Below are positions 61,870-64,000 of a stretch of DNA of 64,000 nt, one piece after another. Every line of letters begins with the position of its first letter. The first letter of the stretch is position 1. The translations under genes were made by a program, and so were the position numbers. The stretch covers positions 744,001-808,000 of the forward strand of contig JASGHM010000001.1 of assembly GCA_047602365.1 (NCBI GenBank), in the 5' to 3' direction. The notes below the pieces were generated by a model, which had not been told where the DNA came from, did no database searches, and saw only the letters and a list, made by a program, of their open reading frames with translations. The stretch is from Piscinibacter sp047602365 (lineage in GTDB: Bacteria > Pseudomonadota > Gammaproteobacteria > Burkholderiales > Burkholderiaceae_C).

Positions 61870-63939
61870 ATGCCTTTCAACGCCAGCCCCGCCACCACCG
61901 ATACCCGCGCCATCGAGCGCATCCGCACGCTGGCCCTGGTCGGCCAGTCGGCCTCGGGCAAGACCAGCCTGGCGGAGGCGCTGTTGCACAAGGCCGGCGC
62001 GATCGGCGCGGCGGGCAGCCTGGAGCGCGGCACCACGGTCAGCGACTTCGACCCGATGGAGCGCCGCGCCCAGCACTCGCTGAACACCGCGGTGATGCAC
62101 TTCGAGCACGGCGGCATGCGCGTGCACCTGCTCGACACGCCCGGCTACCCCGACTTCGTCGGCCAGTCGATGACGGCGCTGGAGGCGGTGGAGACCGCCG
62201 CGGTGGTGATCAACGCCGGCACCGGCATCGAGATGATGAGCGTGCGCATGATGGACTGGGCGCGCGAGCGCGGGCTCGACCGCATGCTCATCGTCAACAA
62301 GATCGACGCGCAGGGTGTCGACCTGCCGGGACTGCTGGCGCAGATCCGCGAGACCTTCGGCAAGGAATGCCTGCCGCTGAACCTGCCGGCCGCCGGCGGC
62401 ACGAAAGTGGTCGACTGCTTCTTCAACACCGCCGGCGACAGCGACTTCGGCTCGGTGGCCGACGCGCACCGCGCGCTGGTCGAGCAGGTGGTGGAGGTCG
62501 ACGCCGCCTTCGTCGACCGCTATCTGAACGACGGCGACGTCGACCCGAAGGAACTGCACGCGCCGCTGGAGCAGGCGTTGCGCGAAGGCCACCTGATCCC
62601 GGTGTGTTTCGTCTCGGCGCGCACGGGTGCCGGCGTGCCCGAACTGCTCGACGTCATCGAGCTGCTGTTGCCGCACCCCGGCGAGGGCAACCCGCCGCAG
62701 TTCTACGAGGGCGAAGGTGCGGCCGCGAAGGAACTGCACGCCAGCCCCGATGCCGGCAAGCACGTCATCGCCCACGTGTTCAAGGTGACCGTCGACCCCT
62801 ACGTCGGCCGCATGGGCATCTTCCGCGTCCACCAGGGCACGGTGACCAAGGACAGCCAGCTCTACATCGGCGACGGCCGCAAGCCGTTCAAGGTCGGCCA
62901 CCTGTTCATGCTGCAGGGCAAGGAGCATGTCGAGGTGCCCTGCGGCCTGCCGGGCGACATCTGCGCGGTCGCCAAGGTCGACGAGATCCACTTCGACGCC
63001 GTGCTGCACGACGCCGCCGAGGACGACCACCTGCACCTGAAGCCGCTGCCCTTCCCGGTGCCGGTGCACGGCCTGGCGATCGAGCCGAAGCGGCGCGGCG
63101 ACGAGCAGCGCATGTGGGAGATCCTGCAGAAGCTGGTCGACGAGGACCCCTGCCTGAAGGTCGAGCATGTCGCGGTGACCAACGAGACGGTGGTCTACGG
63201 CCTCGGCGAGCTGCACCTGCGCACGCTGCTCGAGCGCATGACCGAGACCTACAAGTGCGAGGTCAGCACGCGCCCGCCGCGCATCGCCTACCGCGAGACC
63301 ATCACCGCGCCGGCCGAAGGCCACCACCGCCACAAGAAGCAGAGCGGCGGCGCCGGCCAGTTCGGCGAGGTCTACCTGCGCATCGAGCCGCTGCCGCGCG
63401 GCGCGGGCTTCGAGTTCGTCGACCAGGTCAAGGGCGGCACCATCCCGACGCAGTTCATTCCCGCCGTCGAGAAGGGCGTGCGCCAGGCGCTGGACTCCGG
63501 CGTGGTCGCCGGCTACCCGGTCAAGGACGTGCGCGTGGTCGTCTACGACGGCAAGTCGCACAGCGTCGACTCGAAGGACATCGCCTTCGCGACCGCCGGC
63601 CGCAAGGCCTTCGTCGACGCGGTGCTGAAGGCGCGGCCGATCGTGCTGGAGCCGATCGTCAAGGTCGAGATCCATGCACCCGAACCGGCGATGGGCGACA
63701 TCACCGGCGACCTGTCGGCCAAGCGAGGGCAAGTCAGCGGCACGCAGGCGCTGATGGGCGGTGCGATCGTCGTCAACGGCCAGGTGCCGCTGTCGGAGCT
63801 CAACGGCTACCAGGCGCGCCTGAACGGCATGACCGGCGGCCAGGGGCGCTACACGCTGGCGCTGAGCCACTACGAGGCGGTGCCGCCGACCGTGCAGGCG
63901 CAGCTCGCCGCGCAGTTCAAGCCGCGCGAGGACGAGTAG
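61870..63939 (+). CDS. Elongation factor G-like protein (EF-G paralogue)
   Basis: A 689-residue translational GTPase paralogue. G1 is LVGQSASGKTSLAE (23-36), G3 LLDTPGYPDFVGQ and G4 IVNKIDAQG. Domains II-V follow: KVTVDPYVGRMGIFRVHQGT is domain II, GGAGQFGEVYLRIEP domain IV, and the C-terminal domain ends EPAMGDITGDLSAKRGQVSG. It differs from canonical FusA by the variant G1 motif and lack of the neighbouring str operon. Such proteins (EF-G2, elongation factor G-like) have unclear roles; some are weak GTPases. Confidence 0.92.
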   Translation: MPFNASPATTDTRAIERIRTLALVGQSASGKTSLAEALLHKAGAIGAAGSLERGTTVSDFDPMERRAQHSLNTAVMHFEHGGMRVHLLDTPGYPDFVGQSMTALEAVETAAVVINAGTGIEMMSVRMMDWARERGLDRMLIVNKIDAQGVDLPGLLAQIRETFGKECLPLNLPAAGGTKVVDCFFNTAGDSDFGSVADAHRALVEQVVEVDAAFVDRYLNDGDVDPKELHAPLEQALREGHLIPVCFVSARTGAGVPELLDVIELLLPHPGEGNPPQFYEGEGAAAKELHASPDAGKHVIAHVFKVTVDPYVGRMGIFRVHQGTVTKDSQLYIGDGRKPFKVGHLFMLQGKEHVEVPCGLPGDICAVAKVDEIHFDAVLHDAAEDDHLHLKPLPFPVPVHGLAIEPKRRGDEQRMWEILQKLVDEDPCLKVEHVAVTNETVVYGLGELHLRTLLERMTETYKCEVSTRPPRIAYRETITAPAEGHHRHKKQSGGAGQFGEVYLRIEPLPRGAGFEFVDQVKGGTIPTQFIPAVEKGVRQALDSGVVAGYPVKDVRVVVYDGKSHSVDSKDIAFATAGRKAFVDAVLKARPIVLEPIVKVEIHAPEPAMGDITGDLSAKRGQVSGTQALMGGAIVVNGQVPLSELNGYQARLNGMTGGQGRYTLALSHYEAVPPTVQAQLAAQFKPREDE

Positions 63940-63968
63940 CGGCGGCTTTGACCTGGCGCAGAGAGCGA

Positions 63969-63996
63969 TGCGGGCGGGCTCTTGAATCCGCCCGCA
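63969..63996. terminator. Hairpin downstream of the EF-G paralogue
   Basis: TGCGGGCGG, a 10-base loop, then CCGCCCGCA: a perfect 9-bp GC stem 29 bases after the stop. No T-run before the window ends, so a terminator is plausible but unproven. Confidence 0.45.
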
Positions 63997-64000
63997 GGGC

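Overview
The window is a very GC-rich, densely packed chromosomal segment. Gene content and order point to a betaproteobacterium of the order Burkholderiales, most likely the Rubrivivax/Leptothrix/Methylibium/Ideonella group. The main clues are the ybeX-lnt-glyQ-glyS-gmhB-plsC order, dksA next to hslVU, the cobalamin-dependent fused mutase IcmF, AceK, and a MerR-type LiuR regulator. This assignment is inferred from gene content, not from a database search. I saw no rRNA, tRNA, CRISPR array, insertion sequence or prophage, and no gene-free gap longer than 300 bases.

Layout. (1) 1-15.2 kb: leucine/acyl-CoA catabolism. It holds a truncated methylcrotonyl-CoA carboxylase subunit, two acyl-CoA dehydrogenases (one is isovaleryl-CoA dehydrogenase), a thiolase, a thioesterase, an SDR and the regulator LiuR. 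Between them lie trkA-trkH (K+ uptake), aceK (glyoxylate-shunt switch) and a carbonic anhydrase. (2) 15.2-16.8 kb: an MBL-fold hydrolase divergent from liuR and a DUF456 membrane protein. (3) 16.9-23.7 kb: a polyamine-type ABC transporter with a GntR/FCD regulator, a PuuE-like polysaccharide-deacetylase-fold hydrolase and a divergent Asp/Glu/hydantoin racemase, possibly a ureide or hydantoin utilisation cluster. (4) 23.7-31.4 kb: a housekeeping block (YgjP-like metallopeptidase, plsC, gmhB, glyS, glyQ, lnt, corC). (5) 31.6-38.7 kb: CobW-type GTPase, DksA with a histone-H1-like tail, a STAS protein, hslVU, coaX and a conserved hypothetical. (6) 38.8-43.1 kb: ppk2-icmF behind a LiuR-type palindrome. 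(7) 43-56.9 kb: diguanylate cyclase, phosphatase, second thiolase, a Nudix-MBL fusion, a biotin carrier-carboxyltransferase fusion, a threonine-dehydratase-like enzyme, an HDAC-like amidohydrolase, a lipid/diacylglycerol kinase, dadA, amn and an M15 peptidase. (8) 57-64 kb: a NodT/MacA/MacB-type tripartite exporter and an EF-G paralogue.

How the genes work together. Four closely related palindromes (TTGACG...CGTCAA type) lie just downstream of recognisable -10 hexamers: upstream of liuB, of the thioesterase-liuA unit, between liuR and the MBL hydrolase, and upstream of ppk2-icmF. They suggest one LiuR-controlled network linking leucine breakdown to a B12-dependent acyl-CoA mutase, a polyphosphate kinase and an uncharacterised hydrolase. 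This is the most interesting system I can see.

Sequence quality. Three conserved genes (glyS, icmF, the carrier-carboxyltransferase) each carry an apparent single extra base. Two of these can be placed in the same 14-base context (GCGCCGGCCGATGC) in the same reading phase, which suggests systematic sequencing error, though real frameshifts cannot be excluded from sequence alone.
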